NCBI GenBank assembly: GCA_024710965.1
Contig: JANJTU010000132.1
Span: forward strand, 1-50,905
Direction: 5' to 3'
Source of the DNA: Thauera sp.
Lineage (GTDB): Bacteria; Pseudomonadota; Gammaproteobacteria; Burkholderiales; Rhodocyclaceae
Length of the DNA: 50,905 nt
The position numbers and the translations under genes were made by a program. The notes below the pieces were generated by a model. It did no database searches. It was not told the origin of the DNA and saw only the letters and a list, made by a program, of their open reading frames with translations. Positions within the stretch are counted from its first letter, which is position 1, and every line of letters starts with the position of its first letter. Positions 28,444 through 37,998 of the stretch are shown here, piece after piece.

Positions 28444-28794
28444 TTACTTCTGCTCGCCTTCCTTGGCGGGCGCCATCGCCTCGGCGGCGCCTTCCTGGAC
28501 GGCGGCCGCGCCTTCCTTGGCCGCCTCGACCGCGGCGGCAGCACCTTCCTTGGTTGCTTCGACGGCCGCTGCGGCGCCTTCCTTGGTGGCTTCGACGGCC
28601 GCTGCGGCGCCTTCCTTGGCCGTTTCCGCACCTTCCTTGGCGGCTTCGACGGCTTGGTCGGCGGCTTCCTTGGCCTGTTCCTGCACGCTGGCAGGGGCCG
28701 ATTGCTCGGTCGGGGCGGCAGCCTGCTCGTCCTTCTTGCCGCAGGCGGTGACGGCGATGGCGACGAGGGCGGCGACGAGGAGGGAAGTTTTCAT
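28444..28794 (-). CDS. small Ala/Lys/Glu repeat lipoprotein
   Basis: A 116-residue protein, not recognised as a named family. The signal peptide MKTSLLVAALVAIAVTAC ends in a lipobox-like VTAC (acylated Cys18), followed by GKKDEQ. The rest is almost only Ala, Lys, Glu, Gly, Thr and Val, with tandem 11-residue units (KEGAAAAVEAT) that should form an amphipathic helix. Such 11-mers recall LEA-type and apolipoprotein-like helices, and similar Ala-rich small lipoproteins are frequent in betaproteobacteria. The ATG at 28794 is preceded by AAGGACA. It is separated from bamC by a shared terminator. Confidence 0.82.
   Translation of the reverse strand: MKTSLLVAALVAIAVTACGKKDEQAAAPTEQSAPASVQEQAKEAADQAVEAAKEGAETAKEGAAAAVEATKEGAAAAVEATKEGAAAAVEAAKEGAAAVQEGAAEAMAPAKEGEQK
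28511..28643. repeat. 33-bp tandem repeats inside the lipoprotein gene
   Basis: The block CCTTCCTTGG recurs at 28511, 28544, 28577 and 28610, exactly 33 bp apart, and again at 28631 after a 21-bp unit. The two central units are almost identical. Each encodes one 11-residue KEGAAAAVEAT-type motif. Confidence 0.88.
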
Positions 28795-29110
28795 GTTGTA
28801 TTGTCCTTTTGTCAGGTTTGTGTGCCCGCAGGCCGGGGCCCGAGCGGGCACGGATGAAAGTGCTGCAATGGCTGCAAACCGGACTTCATTCTACCCCGCC
28901 GCTCCGCGCCAATCCCCCGGATGGTGCGGAGCAATATGTGTCATGGTTTTGCCGAAACCTGCGCCAAACAATGATTTGGACGAGCTCGGACGGGGGCGGG
29001 ATTGTTTCAGTTTGTGCGCCGTGGCGGATTGCGTCCCGGGCCCACTGACCGTCGCTGCGGGCGTTGGATCAGGGTTTGTGCCTGTAGTCGGTCGCGGCCC
29101 GGCCAGGCCG
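28795..29110. other. 316-bp gap between roxA and the repeat lipoprotein
   Basis: No gene seen. For the minus-strand lipoprotein it holds an inverted repeat GTGCCCGC/GCGGGCAC (28822-28829 and 28844-28851) in the leader. TAGAAT on the minus strand (28893-28888) is a possible -10, with a poor -35. The 28970-29110 part, directly after the roxA stop, shows no clear terminator. Confidence 0.5.
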
Positions 29111-30256
29111 TCACTGCGGCGCGCCGAAGCCGCTGCAGTACCAGTCGTGGAGCAGTTCGAGCAGCGCGGGGCCGAAGCGGGCCACGGCACTCGCCGGCAG
29201 GCAGCGACGGTCGGCGAGCTCGGCGAGCGCGGGGCGCAGGGTCTCGTCAGCGTCGACCGGTTCGCCATTGAGGTGGAAGCCGGCGGCCGAGAACAACAGC
29301 AGGCTGCGGGGGTCGAGCGCGAAGCCGTGGGCCCCGACTTCGCGCTCGAAGCGCCGGCGGTCCATCGGCGCCTCGGGGGGCTCGAAGAAGACGTGCGGCT
29401 TGGGCTCGGTGAGGTAGGCGCCGACGAACGCCTCGACGTCGCGGCGCGTCCAGCGGATGCCGGCCAGCATGCGCTCGATCTGGTCCACCATCTTCGGCCC
29501 GATCTCGGCCGAGTTTTGTTGCAGTTCCAGGTCGGGATCGGCATACAGCCCCTCGAGCTGGAGCCGGTCCTGCATCCAGGCGAGGAATTCGGTGCCCAGC
29601 TCCTGCGCCGTCGGCGAGCGGAAGCCGATCGAATAGGTGGTGCACTCACCGATCGCGATGCCGTTGTGCGCCCAGTGCGGCGGCAGGTAGAGCATGTCGC
29701 CCGGCTCCAGCACCCAGTCCTCGGTCGGCGTGAAGTGCTTCAGGATGCGTAGCGGCGCCCCTTCCACCAGGCTGCGGTCGGCCTGGTCGGAGATCTGCCA
29801 GCGCCGCCTACCCATGCCCTGCAGCAGGAAGACGTCGTAGTTGTCGAAGTGCGGGCCGACGCCGCCGCCATCGATGGCATAGCTCACCATGAGGTCGTCG
29901 AGCCGCGCCTGCGGGATGAAGTCGAAGCGGTGCAGCAGGCGGTCGCCGTCGGGCACCCACAGGTTCACGCCCTGCACCAGCACCGTCCATGGCTGGCGCT
30001 TGCCGCGCCGCCGGCTGCGCGGCTGCGGGCCGTGCTCGAGCGTCCAGTCGCCATCGACGCCATCGGCGGGCAGGCGGATGTAGCGCGATTCGACATCGGG
30101 ATTGCAGGCGAGCTCGAACAGGTCCGTGCGCGACAGCACGCCGGTGAAGCCGGGCACCGCCTGGCGGATCAGCAGGGGCTTCTTCTGCCAGTATTCGGCG
30201 AGGAACTCGCGCGCCGAGCGGCCGCCGAGCAGGGTTTCGAGTGCGGGTAGGTTCAT
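29111..30256 (-). CDS. roxA: ribosomal protein L16 arginine 3-hydroxylase RoxA (YcfD, JmjC/cupin)
   Basis: Fe(II)/2-oxoglutarate oxygenase hydroxylating an arginine of ribosomal protein L16. The 381-residue product starts MNLPALETLLGG. Metal ligands H136 and D138 are in GPHFDNYD, and the distal His is most likely H197 in LPPHWAHNG. The motif spacing equals that of E. coli RoxA within one residue. A winged-helix-like C-terminal region follows. The ATG at 30256 has no visible ribosome-binding site, and a perfect TATAAT ends only 7 bp upstream. Confidence 0.92.
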   Translation of the reverse strand: MNLPALETLLGGRSAREFLAEYWQKKPLLIRQAVPGFTGVLSRTDLFELACNPDVESRYIRLPADGVDGDWTLEHGPQPRSRRRGKRQPWTVLVQGVNLWVPDGDRLLHRFDFIPQARLDDLMVSYAIDGGGVGPHFDNYDVFLLQGMGRRRWQISDQADRSLVEGAPLRILKHFTPTEDWVLEPGDMLYLPPHWAHNGIAIGECTTYSIGFRSPTAQELGTEFLAWMQDRLQLEGLYADPDLELQQNSAEIGPKMVDQIERMLAGIRWTRRDVEAFVGAYLTEPKPHVFFEPPEAPMDRRRFEREVGAHGFALDPRSLLLFSAAGFHLNGEPVDADETLRPALAELADRRCLPASAVARFGPALLELLHDWYCSGFGAPQ

Positions 30257-30263
30257 GGCGGCG

Positions 30264-30269
30264 ATTATA
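30264..30269 (-). promoter_or_regulatory. TATAAT immediately upstream of roxA
   Basis: On the minus strand TATAAT occupies 30269-30264. Transcription would start at about the A of the roxA ATG (30256), giving a leaderless mRNA. The -35 region (about 30287-30292) is GC-rich and does not match the consensus. Confidence 0.5.
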
Positions 30270-30349
30270 GGCTGCGGCGGCGGCCGGCCGCGGCGGGCGG
30301 GCCGCGCGCGTCGTCGCCTGGCTGCTCCCCCGCAGCGCGGGTGCGGCGG

Positions 30350-30355
30350 TAGAAT
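30350..30355 (+). promoter_or_regulatory. putative -10 element of rlmD
   Basis: TAGAAT lies 29 bp before the rlmD ATG in the 128-bp divergent gap. No clear -35. Confidence 0.4.
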
Positions 30356-30384
30356 CGCGCGTTCTTTCACCGGCCGGATGCATC

Positions 30385-31692
30385 ATGCCCATCGCAGTCA
30401 TCGAATCGCTGGACCACGAAGGTCGCGGCGTCACCCATGTGGACGGCAAGGCCGTCTTCGTCGAGGGGGCGCTGCCCGGGGAGCGGGTCGAGTACGAGGT
30501 GCTGCGCCGCCGCCCGAGCTACGAGCAGGCGCGCGTGGGCCGCATCCTCAAGGCGAGCGCCCAGCGCGTGCCGCCGCGCTGCCCGTACTACGGCACCTGC
30601 GGCGGCTGCTCGATGCAGCACCTCGATGCGGTGGCGCAGGCCGCGGTCAAGCAGCGGGTGCTGGAAGACGCGCTGTGGCACCTCGCCAGACTGCGGCCCG
30701 GGATCCTCTATCCGGCGATCCACGGCCCGTCCTGGGGCTACCGCGACCGTGCGCGCATCGGCGTGCGCCTGGTGCCGAGCAAGGGCGGGCTGCGGGTCGG
30801 CTTTCACGAGCGGCGCTCGAGCTACATCACCGACATGCGCTCGTGCGACGTGCTGCCGGCGCACGTCTCGGCGCTGCTGCCGCGGCTGCGCGAGCTGATC
30901 GCCGGGCTGTCGATTCCGGACCGCCTGCCGCAGGTCGAGATCGCGGTGTGCGAGGCCGCCACGGTGCTCGTGTTCCGCAACCTGCTGCCGTTCACGCCGG
31001 CCGACGAGGCGCGCCTGGCCGCCTTCGCCGAGGCCGAGGCCGTGCAGGTGTGGCAGCAGGCCGGCGGGCCGGACTCGGCCCGGCCGCTGCACCCGAAGGA
31101 CGGCCCCGGCCTCGCCTACACCCTGCCCGAGTTCGACGTGCGGATGGAGTTTCGCCCGACCGATTTCACCCAGGTCAATGTGCACATCAACCGCCTGCTC
31201 GTCCGCCGCGCGGTGCAGTTGCTCGACCCGCAGCCGGGCGAGCGCATCGCCGACCTGTTCTGCGGCCTGGGCAACTTCAGCCTGCCGATCGCCCGCCGCG
31301 GCGCCACCGTCGTCGGCGTCGAGGGCAGCGATGCGCTGGTCGCGCGCGCCTTCGAGAACGCGCGCCGCAACGGCCTCGACCGCCACACCGAGTTCCATGC
31401 CGCGAACCTCTTCGAGGCCACCGAGGACAGCCTGGCGGCCCTCGGCCGCCTCGACAAACTCCTGATCGACCCTCCGCGCGAAGGCGCGATCGCGGTCGTG
31501 AAGGCGCTCGGGCCGCAGCAGTTGCCGCCGCGCATCGTGTATGTCTCGTGCAACCCGGCGACGCTGGCACGCGACGCGGCGGTACTGGTGCACGAGAAGG
31601 GCTACGCGCTGCGTGGCGCGGGCATCGCCAACATGTTCCCGCAGACCTCGCACGTGGAGTCGATCGCGCTCTTCGAGCGGCCGGCCGGCTGA
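30385..31692 (+). CDS. rlmD: 23S rRNA (uracil-1939-C5)-methyltransferase RlmD (RumA)
   Basis: SAM-dependent enzyme making m5U1939 in 23S rRNA. The 435-residue product has an N-terminal TRAM/OB domain (about 1-58). The 4Fe-4S cluster cysteines C66, C72, C75 (CPYYGTCGGC) and C154 (RSCDVL) match the spacing in RumA. The SAM motif is ADLFCGLGNFSLPIARRG, and the catalytic Cys389 is in YVSCNPATLARD. Divergent from roxA, another ribosome-modifying enzyme. Confidence 0.95.
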   Translation: MPIAVIESLDHEGRGVTHVDGKAVFVEGALPGERVEYEVLRRRPSYEQARVGRILKASAQRVPPRCPYYGTCGGCSMQHLDAVAQAAVKQRVLEDALWHLARLRPGILYPAIHGPSWGYRDRARIGVRLVPSKGGLRVGFHERRSSYITDMRSCDVLPAHVSALLPRLRELIAGLSIPDRLPQVEIAVCEAATVLVFRNLLPFTPADEARLAAFAEAEAVQVWQQAGGPDSARPLHPKDGPGLAYTLPEFDVRMEFRPTDFTQVNVHINRLLVRRAVQLLDPQPGERIADLFCGLGNFSLPIARRGATVVGVEGSDALVARAFENARRNGLDRHTEFHAANLFEATEDSLAALGRLDKLLIDPPREGAIAVVKALGPQQLPPRIVYVSCNPATLARDAAVLVHEKGYALRGAGIANMFPQTSHVESIALFERPAG

Positions 31693-31734
31693 CGCGGCGC
31701 GCCGCATCGGGCTTCGCGCGGGCAGCCGCGGTGC

Positions 31735-31740
31735 TATACT
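31735..31740 (+). promoter_or_regulatory. putative -10 element of tRNA-Ser
   Basis: TATACT lies 59 bp before the tRNA. The -35 position is GC-rich and unconvincing. Confidence 0.45.
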
Positions 31741-31799
31741 CCGCGGCCTCGCGCGGGCGCGGCGGAGCGGGTGATCGCCGCAGCCCCGAGACAGTCCTG

Positions 31800-31887
31800 G
31801 GAAGCGTGGCAGAGTGGTCGATTGCACCGGTCTTGAAAACCGGCAAGGGGCAACCCTTCGTGAGTTCGAATCTCACCGCTTCCGCCA
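31800..31887 (+). tRNA. tRNA-Ser (anticodon UGA)
   Basis: An 88-nt class II tRNA. The acceptor GGAAGCG (31800-31806) pairs with CGCTTCC (31877-31883), followed by discriminator G and encoded CCA. The anticodon stem CCGGT/ACCGG encloses CTTGAAA with TGA at 31834-31836. The long variable arm (AAGGGGCAACCCTT) is typical of tRNA-Ser. Confidence 0.97.
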
Positions 31888-32270
31888 ATCGCGTTCGCAA
31901 GGCCCTGATTCTTGTCAGCGCCTTGTTGTCTTGGAACGCCGTCAAACATCTCGTTCCACCTTCCTTGCGCACGCCGCTTTGCTGACGCCGTTGACGCCCG
32001 CTTGCCCGCGCATCGAATGCCCCGTGAACAGCGCGTTGCCGCCCGGCTGGCGGTGCAAAGCCCATGATTGAGCAATGGATATTACCCGACAAAATTAGTT
32101 GGATAATAGGGGCCGTTCTGCTATATGTGCGTCATGCGCGGCCAGACGTCGATAGCAAGAATGCATTGCCCGTTGGGCTTCGGGCCGCTCTGTTGCCGTA
32201 TGCGTGGATCGGGTTGCATGCTCCTGGGTTAGCTTGAAACGGCTGTCGCAGGTCATGACAGGGAGTAAGC
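31888..32270. other. 383-bp gene-free region after tRNA-Ser
   Basis: No coding gene supported. The second half (about 32060-32130) is clearly AT-richer than its surroundings and contains the only promoter-like pair. No copy of the tRNA 3' end, integrase fragment or insertion-sequence end was noticed. Confidence 0.5.
32099..32127 (+). promoter_or_regulatory. possible sigma-70 promoter of the PAS kinase operon
   Basis: TTGGAT (32099-32104) and TATATG (32122-32127) are 17 bp apart in an AT-rich patch 144 bp before the kinase gene. Each hexamer matches four or five consensus bases. Confidence 0.45.
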
Positions 32271-34115
32271 GTGGCGATGGACGTCTGTGGACTTTTTCTC
32301 GACGAGGCGCCGGACGCCTTCCTGGTGCTCAGCCCGGAGGGGACGGTGCTGCACTGGGGGAAGCGCGCCGAATCGCTCTTCGGCTACAGCGCCGATGAGG
32401 TGGTGGGGCGGCCGCTGAGCGACAGCGTCGTGCCCGCCGACCGCCTCGAGGACGAGCGCGAAATGCTGCGTGAGGTGTTCGACACCGGCTACGCCGCGGT
32501 CGAATCGCTGCGCAGGCGGAAGGACGGCTCCCTCGTCTATGTCTCGATCTCGTGCCGGACGGTGCTCGACGACGCGGGGCAGGTCCGCTACCTCCTCGTC
32601 AGCAAGAAGGACGTCACCCAGCTCAAGGTCATGCGTGACGCGAAGCTCGTCGATGCGCGCTATCGGGATCTGCTCGAGTCGATGCCGGACGGGATCGTGA
32701 TGGTGAACGCGACCGGGCGCATCGTGTTCTCGAACAGTCAGGCCGAGACCATGTTCGGCTACGAAGCCGGAGCCCTGCGCGGGAAGGCGGTCGAGATGTT
32801 GTTGCCCGAACGCTTCCGTGGCGGGCACGTGGCGCATCGCGCCACCTATTTCAGTCAGTTGCGCACGCGCACGATGGGAATGGGGCTCGAGCTGTTCGGC
32901 CTGCGCCAGGACGGAACGGAGTTCCCCGTCGAGATCAGCCTGAGTCCGCTCGCGACCGAGGAGGGCGCCCTCGTGATGAGCGCCATCCGCGACATCAGCG
33001 GGCGCAAGAAGGCGGAGCAGAAGTTCCGGGGCCTGCTCGAATCCGCCCCCGACGCGATCGTGATCGTCAATCGCGCGGGCCGCATCGTGCTGGTGAACAC
33101 CCAGACCGAGAGCCTGTTCGGCTACACCCGCAGCGAGCTGGTGGACAACCCGATCGAGATGCTGCTGCCCGAGCGCTACCGCTCGCAGCACCCGGGGCAC
33201 CGCACGGCGTTCTTTGCCGATCCGCGCGTGCGGCCGATGGGCGTGGGCCTGGAGCTGTACGGGCGGCGCAAGAACGGCGCGGAGTTTCCGGTGGAGATCA
33301 GCCTGAGCCCGCTCGAGACCGAGGAGGGCACCCTCGTCTCCAGCGCCATCCGCGACATCACCGAGCGCAAGCGCTTCGAGGGCGCGCTGCAGGAGAAGAA
33401 CGTCGAGCTGGCGCAGGCGAACGCGGCGAAGGATCACTTCCTTGCCAACATGAGCCATGAGCTGCGCACCCCGCTCAACGCGATCATCGGCTTCACCGGT
33501 ACGCTGTTGATGAAGCTGCCCGGGCCGCTGAACGAGGTGCAGGACAAGCAGCTGCGCACGGTGCAGTCGAGCGCGCAGCACCTGCTCGCGCTGATCAACG
33601 ACCTGCTCGACGTCGCCAAGATCGAGGCGGGCAAGATCCAGCTGGCGCCGGAGACCGTCGACTGCGATGCGGTGATCAACGAGGTTGCCGGCACCTTGCG
33701 GCCGCAAGCCGACAACAAGGGCCTCGCGCTGATGCTCGAACTGCCCGAGGAGCCGTGCCGGCTGACGACCGACCGGCGCGCCTTCAGCCAGATCGTGATC
33801 AACCTCGTGCAGAACGCGATCAAGTTCACCGAGTGCGGTTCCGTGGTCGTGCAGCTCGCGCGGCGGCGGGAAGGCGAAGCGGCGGTGATCGCGGTGAGCG
33901 TCACCGACACCGGCGTGGGCATCGGCGAGGACGACCTGGCGCGCCTGTTCGCGCCCTTCTCGCGCATCACGCCGAAGAGCGGCAAGCTCGCCGAGGGCAC
34001 CGGGCTCGGCCTGCACCTCAGCCAGAAACTCGCGGAGGCGCTCGGCGGCCGGATCACCGTGCACAGCGTGCCCGGCCGGGGCAGCACCTTCACCCTTCTG
34101 TTGCCGGAGCGATGA
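32271..34115 (+). CDS. sensor histidine kinase with three PAS domains
   Basis: A 614-residue soluble-looking sensor kinase with no membrane helix visible. PAS domains lie at about 8-118, 130-245 and 251-366. The second and third are clear duplicates: both contain LLPER, GLEL and [10 protein letters not shown]. HisKA follows with phospho-accepting H396 in [16 protein letters not shown], then HATPase_c with N-box [11 protein letters not shown]1 [10 protein letters not shown] and G2 GTGLGLHLS. The GTG at 32271 lies 5 bp after GGGAG; an ATG two codons on is an alternative. The stop overlaps the next ATG (ATGA), so the receiver gene is probably its partner. The signal sensed is unknown. Confidence 0.92.
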   Translation: MAMDVCGLFLDEAPDAFLVLSPEGTVLHWGKRAESLFGYSADEVVGRPLSDSVVPADRLEDEREMLREVFDTGYAAVESLRRRKDGSLVYVSISCRTVLDDAGQVRYLLVSKKDVTQLKVMRDAKLVDARYRDLLESMPDGIVMVNATGRIVFSNSQAETMFGYEAGALRGKAVEMLLPERFRGGHVAHRATYFSQLRTRTMGMGLELFGLRQDGTEFPVEISLSPLATEEGALVMSAIRDISGRKKAEQKFRGLLESAPDAIVIVNRAGRIVLVNTQTESLFGYTRSELVDNPIEMLLPERYRSQHPGHRTAFFADPRVRPMGVGLELYGRRKNGAEFPVEISLSPLETEEGTLVSSAIRDITERKRFEGALQEKNVELAQANAAKDHFLANMSHELRTPLNAIIGFTGTLLMKLPGPLNEVQDKQLRTVQSSAQHLLALINDLLDVAKIEAGKIQLAPETVDCDAVINEVAGTLRPQADNKGLALMLELPEEPCRLTTDRRAFSQIVINLVQNAIKFTECGSVVVQLARRREGEAAVIAVSVTDTGVGIGEDDLARLFAPFSRITPKSGKLAEGTGLGLHLSQKLAEALGGRITVHSVPGRGSTFTLLLPER

Positions 34116-34519
34116 CCATGGGCGCTCGGATTCTGATCGCCGAGGACAACGAGGCCAATCTGGAACTGGTCAGCTACCTGCTGACGGCGGGCGGACACAC
34201 CGTGCTGACGGCCGAGAACGGCGAGCAGGCGCTCGCGCTGTTGGGGCAGGTCGAGCTGGATCTGGTCATCACCGACCTGCAGATGCCGGTGATGGACGGC
34301 TTCGAGCTGCTCAGACGGATCCGCGAGGACGCGGCCCTGGCCGCGCTTCCGGTGATCGCGGTCACCGCATTCTCGATGCCTACCGACCGGACGCGCGTGC
34401 TGCTCGCGGGCTTTGACGGCTACCTGTCCAAGCCCATCGTGCCCGAGACCTTCGTCAGCCAGGTCGAGGCCTTCCTGCAGGCCGGGCGCCGCGCGGCGAA
34501 CCCGCCTTCGGGCGAGTGA
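34112..34519 (+). CDS. single-domain response regulator (CheY/DivK-like)
   Basis: A 135-residue receiver domain without an output domain. The acidic pocket is E11/D12 (ILIAEDN), the phospho-acceptor is D55 ([13 protein letters not shown]), the switch Thr is in VTAFS and K107 is in LSKPI; all are intact. The ATG overlaps the kinase stop by 4 bp, and the next REC-GGDEF-EAL gene begins 12 bp downstream. A phosphorelay or phosphate-sink role between kinase and c-di-GMP enzyme is inferred. Confidence 0.92.
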   Translation: MTMGARILIAEDNEANLELVSYLLTAGGHTVLTAENGEQALALLGQVELDLVITDLQMPVMDGFELLRRIREDAALAALPVIAVTAFSMPTDRTRVLLAGFDGYLSKPIVPETFVSQVEAFLQAGRRAANPPSGE

Positions 34520-34531
34520 CGGACCGCGCCG

Positions 34532-37500
34532 ATGGCGAAGATACTGGTCGTCGATGATCATCCGGCGAATCGCGCGCTGATCGCCACCCTGGCCGGCTAC
34601 GACGGCCACGAGACCTTCGAGGCCGGCGACGGCGCCGAGGGGCTCGCGATCGTGCGTGCCGAGCGCCCGCAGCTGGTGATCTGCGACATCCTGATGCCGA
34701 CGATGGACGGCTACGAGTTCGTGCGCCGGCTGCGCGCCGATCCGGCGATCGCCGCCACCGAGGTGATGTTCTACACCGCGAACTATCACGAGCGCGAGGC
34801 GCGCAATCTGGCGACGAGCCTGGGCGTGGCGCGCATCCTGGTCAAGCCCTGCGACCCCGAGGCCATCCTCGAGGCCATTGGCGAAGCCCTCGCGCGCGAG
34901 GCCAGGGGCCCCGCCACCGCCACGGACGAGGAGATCGACCGCGAGCACCTGCGCCTGCTGACCGACAAGCTGGCCGAGAAGAGCACCGAGCTCGAGCGCG
35001 CCAACCAGCGCCTCGCGGCCCTCACCGAGCTGAACCTGCAGCTCTCGGCCGAGCGCGATACCGCGGTGCTGCTCGACAAGGTATGCCACGGCGCGCGCGA
35101 GCTGACCGGCGCGCGCTACGCGATCCTCTGCATCGAGCGCCGCCACGACGGCCGCTCGGTGTTCGTGCTTGGTTATGGCTTGTCGCCCGAGCACACGCAT
35201 CGGCTGCAGGACCGCAGCTTCGGCCGCGGGCCGTTCGGGCGCGTGCTCGCCGAACGCAAGCCGGTGCGCTTCATCAATCCCGGCGGCCGGCCCGAGGGTG
35301 TCGGGCTGCCGCGCGATTTCCCCGCCGTGCATTGCGGGGTCGCGGCGCCGATCGCCTCGGCGCTGTCGGTGTTTGGCTGGGTGTGCCTGCTCAACAAGGT
35401 GGGCGCCGCCGAATTCACTGCGGAGGACGAGTGGATCTCGGGCGCGCATGCGGCGCAGGCGGGCCATATCTACGAGAACTGGAACCTCTACGGCCAGCTC
35501 GAACGGCGCGCCGCGGACCTCGCCGGCGAAGTCGCGACGCGCGAGCGCGCCGAGCGGCAACTGCGGCGCGTGCTGCGGGCGCGCAAGGTCATGGCCGAGT
35601 GCAACCGCACCCTGGTGCGCGCCACCGACGAAGCCCGGCTCCTCGACGACATGTGCGGCTTCCTCGTCGAACTGGGCAGCTACGACATCGCCTGGGTGGG
35701 GCTGGCGCGGCACGACGCCGAGCGCACGATAGAAACGGTCGCGAGCGCCGGGGACGAGACCGGCCTGCTGACATCCTTCCGCTTCTCGTGGGCGGACAAC
35801 GCGCTCGGCCGCGGGCTGGCGGGCGAAGCAGTGCGCACCGGCCAGCCCCAGGTGGTGCATGACATTGCCAGCGACCCCCGCGTCGTGCGCTGGCGCGCGG
35901 TGGCGCGCGCACGCGGCTTCAACGCTGCCGCCGCGCTCCCGCTCGCCTACGGGCACGACAGCTTCGGCGTGCTCTGCATCGTCGCAGCGGAGAAGGACGC
36001 CTTCGACGCCGATGAAGTCGAGCTCCTCGTCGAGCTCGCCGACGACATCGCCTATGGCATCCACACCCTGCGCGCACGTGTCGCGCAGCAGCGCACCGAG
36101 GCGACGCTGAGGCTGCGCAATCGCGCGATCGAGGAGAGCCTCAACGCGATCGTGATCAGCGCCGCCGACCGCGCCGCCGACAACCCCATCCTCTACGTGA
36201 ACCCGGCTTTCACGCTGATGACCGGCTACACCCCCGAGGAGGCGATCGGACGCAATCCGCGCATCCTGATCGGGCTGGACTGGGATCAGCCCGACATCCA
36301 GCGCCTGCGCGAGGCCGTCCACGACGGGCGCGACGCGCGCGTCACGCTGCGCTGCTACCGCAAGGACGGCACGCTGTTCTGGAACGAGATCGCGCTCGCG
36401 TCGGTGCACGACCCGCATGGCGAGGTGTCGCACTTCATCGCCATCTTCAACGACCTCACCGAACGCAAGGGCTACGAGGCGCAACTGGAGCAGCAGGCCA
36501 ACCACGACGCGCTGACCGGGCTGGCCAACCGCAACCTGCTCAACGACCGCCTGCAACAGGCGATGATCCGCGCGCAGCGCAATGCCCGTTCGGTGGCCGT
36601 GATGCTGCTCGACCTGGACCGCTTCAAGCTCATCAACGACAGCCTCGGCCACGCCGTCGGCGACGAGCTGATCCGCGAAGTCGCGCGCCGTCTCGCCGAC
36701 TGCGTGCGCCACGGCGACACCGTGGCCCGGCTGGGCGGCGACGAGTTCATGGTCGTCATGTCGGAGCTCGTCAGCGATGACGACGCGGCACTGCTCGCGT
36801 CCAAGCTGCTGCAGGCGGTCTCGGCACCGATGCGGCTGTCGGGGCACGAGATGGTCGTCAACGGCAGCCTGGGGGTGTCGCTCTACCCCCGCGACGGCGA
36901 GATCGCTGCGACGCTGGTGAAGAACGCCGACGTCGCGATGTACCGTGCCAAGGAACTCGGGCGCAACCGCTTCCAGTTCTACGCGCCGGAGATGAACGCG
37001 CGCATGCTCGAACGGCTCGAGCTCGAGAACAGCCTGCGGCGCGCGCTCGAGCACGACGAGCTGGAGCTGCACTATCAGCCCAAGGTCGAACTCGCGACCG
37101 GCCGCGTGGTCGGTGCCGAGGCGCTGATCCGCTGGCGCCATCCGTCGCTGGGGCTGGTTCCGCCCGGCGACTTCATCCCCCTCGCCGAGGAAACCGGGCT
37201 CATCGTGCTGATCGGCGAGTGGGTCATCGCCACCGCCTGCCGGCAGCTGAAGGCGTGGCGCGAGCAGGGCCTGGGCGAGCTCAGCGTGGCGGTGAACATC
37301 TCGGTCCGCCAGTTCCAGCACGAGAGCCTTGTCGCCGTGCTCGACGCCGCGCTGCGCGCGTCCGGCGTCGCGCCGCGGCAGCTGCATCTCGAGGTCACCG
37401 AAAGCGGCGTGATGAGCAACCCCGAGGCCGCGATCGTGACCCTGCGTGCGCTCAAGGCGCTCGGCGTGCTGATCTCGCTCGACGACTTCGGCACCGGCTA

Positions 37501-37843
37501 CTCGAGCCTGAACTACCTCAAGCGCTTCCCCATCGACAGCCTCAAGATCGACCAGTCCTTTGTCGCCGACCTGACGAGCTCGGCCGAAGACGCCGCGATC
37601 GCGGTGATGGTGATCTCGCTCGCGCACAGCCTCGGCCAGGAGGTCGTCGCCGAAGGCGTCGAGACCGAGGCACAGCTCGACTTCCTGCGCCGCCACCAAT
37701 GCGACGAGATGCAGGGCTACCTGTTCAGCCGCCCGCTCGAGGCGCACGCCTTCGCCAGCCTTGTGCGCGGGGGCCGCCGCCTGGGCCTGGGCCTGCCGGC
37801 TGCAGGCACAGGGCAGGCCGGCGATGGCGCCGGCGGCGCATGA
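34532..37843 (+). CDS. REC-GAF-GAF-PAS-GGDEF-EAL c-di-GMP turnover protein
   Basis: A 1103-residue multidomain regulator. The receiver domain (about 3-120) has acceptor D52. A short coiled segment (about 140-175), two GAF-like domains (about 180-320 and 360-525), PAS with a PAC segment (about 540-650), GGDEF (about 660-825) and EAL (about 845-1085) follow. The active-site GGDEF is 735-739, with an intact inhibitory RHGD five residues before it. In the EAL domain E863 (EALIRWRHP), [29 protein letters not shown] and AEGVET are all present, so both synthesis and hydrolysis of c-di-GMP look possible. Probably controlled by phosphorylation from the upstream kinase. Confidence 0.93.
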   Translation: MAKILVVDDHPANRALIATLAGYDGHETFEAGDGAEGLAIVRAERPQLVICDILMPTMDGYEFVRRLRADPAIAATEVMFYTANYHEREARNLATSLGVARILVKPCDPEAILEAIGEALAREARGPATATDEEIDREHLRLLTDKLAEKSTELERANQRLAALTELNLQLSAERDTAVLLDKVCHGARELTGARYAILCIERRHDGRSVFVLGYGLSPEHTHRLQDRSFGRGPFGRVLAERKPVRFINPGGRPEGVGLPRDFPAVHCGVAAPIASALSVFGWVCLLNKVGAAEFTAEDEWISGAHAAQAGHIYENWNLYGQLERRAADLAGEVATRERAERQLRRVLRARKVMAECNRTLVRATDEARLLDDMCGFLVELGSYDIAWVGLARHDAERTIETVASAGDETGLLTSFRFSWADNALGRGLAGEAVRTGQPQVVHDIASDPRVVRWRAVARARGFNAAAALPLAYGHDSFGVLCIVAAEKDAFDADEVELLVELADDIAYGIHTLRARVAQQRTEATLRLRNRAIEESLNAIVISAADRAADNPILYVNPAFTLMTGYTPEEAIGRNPRILIGLDWDQPDIQRLREAVHDGRDARVTLRCYRKDGTLFWNEIALASVHDPHGEVSHFIAIFNDLTERKGYEAQLEQQANHDALTGLANRNLLNDRLQQAMIRAQRNARSVAVMLLDLDRFKLINDSLGHAVGDELIREVARRLADCVRHGDTVARLGGDEFMVVMSELVSDDDAALLASKLLQAVSAPMRLSGHEMVVNGSLGVSLYPRDGEIAATLVKNADVAMYRAKELGRNRFQFYAPEMNARMLERLELENSLRRALEHDELELHYQPKVELATGRVVGAEALIRWRHPSLGLVPPGDFIPLAEETGLIVLIGEWVIATACRQLKAWREQGLGELSVAVNISVRQFQHESLVAVLDAALRASGVAPRQLHLEVTESGVMSNPEAAIVTLRALKALGVLISLDDFGTGYSSLNYLKRFPIDSLKIDQSFVADLTSSAEDAAIAVMVISLAHSLGQEVVAEGVETEAQLDFLRRHQCDEMQGYLFSRPLEAHAFASLVRGGRRLGLGLPAAGTGQAGDGAGGA

Positions 37844-37998
37844 TCACGCCGCCGCCCGGTGCGCCCGCGCAATCGGGCCCGCTCCGTTCTGGTGCGCGCC
37901 GCTCGGCCGTGAGGACCATGCTGGCCGTGCGTTAGTACCTTTGTGTTCGCAATCCGCGGGGTAAGAATCCAGACCTCCCGAGTCGTCGCTGTCCTCTC

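Noticed and set aside
28511..28643. CRISPR array
   Set aside because: The regular 33-bp repeats are contiguous, without spacers, and lie in frame inside a coding gene.
31800..32270. Integrated mobile element at tRNA-Ser
   Set aside because: No integrase, no duplicated tRNA end and no phage or plasmid genes were found in the following sequence.
33434..37747. 1437-codon open frame on the minus strand
   Set aside because: Antisense shadow of the REC-GGDEF-EAL gene and its kinase in high-GC DNA; composition is His/Arg/Gln-rich with no recognisable domain, while the plus strand has clear catalytic motifs.
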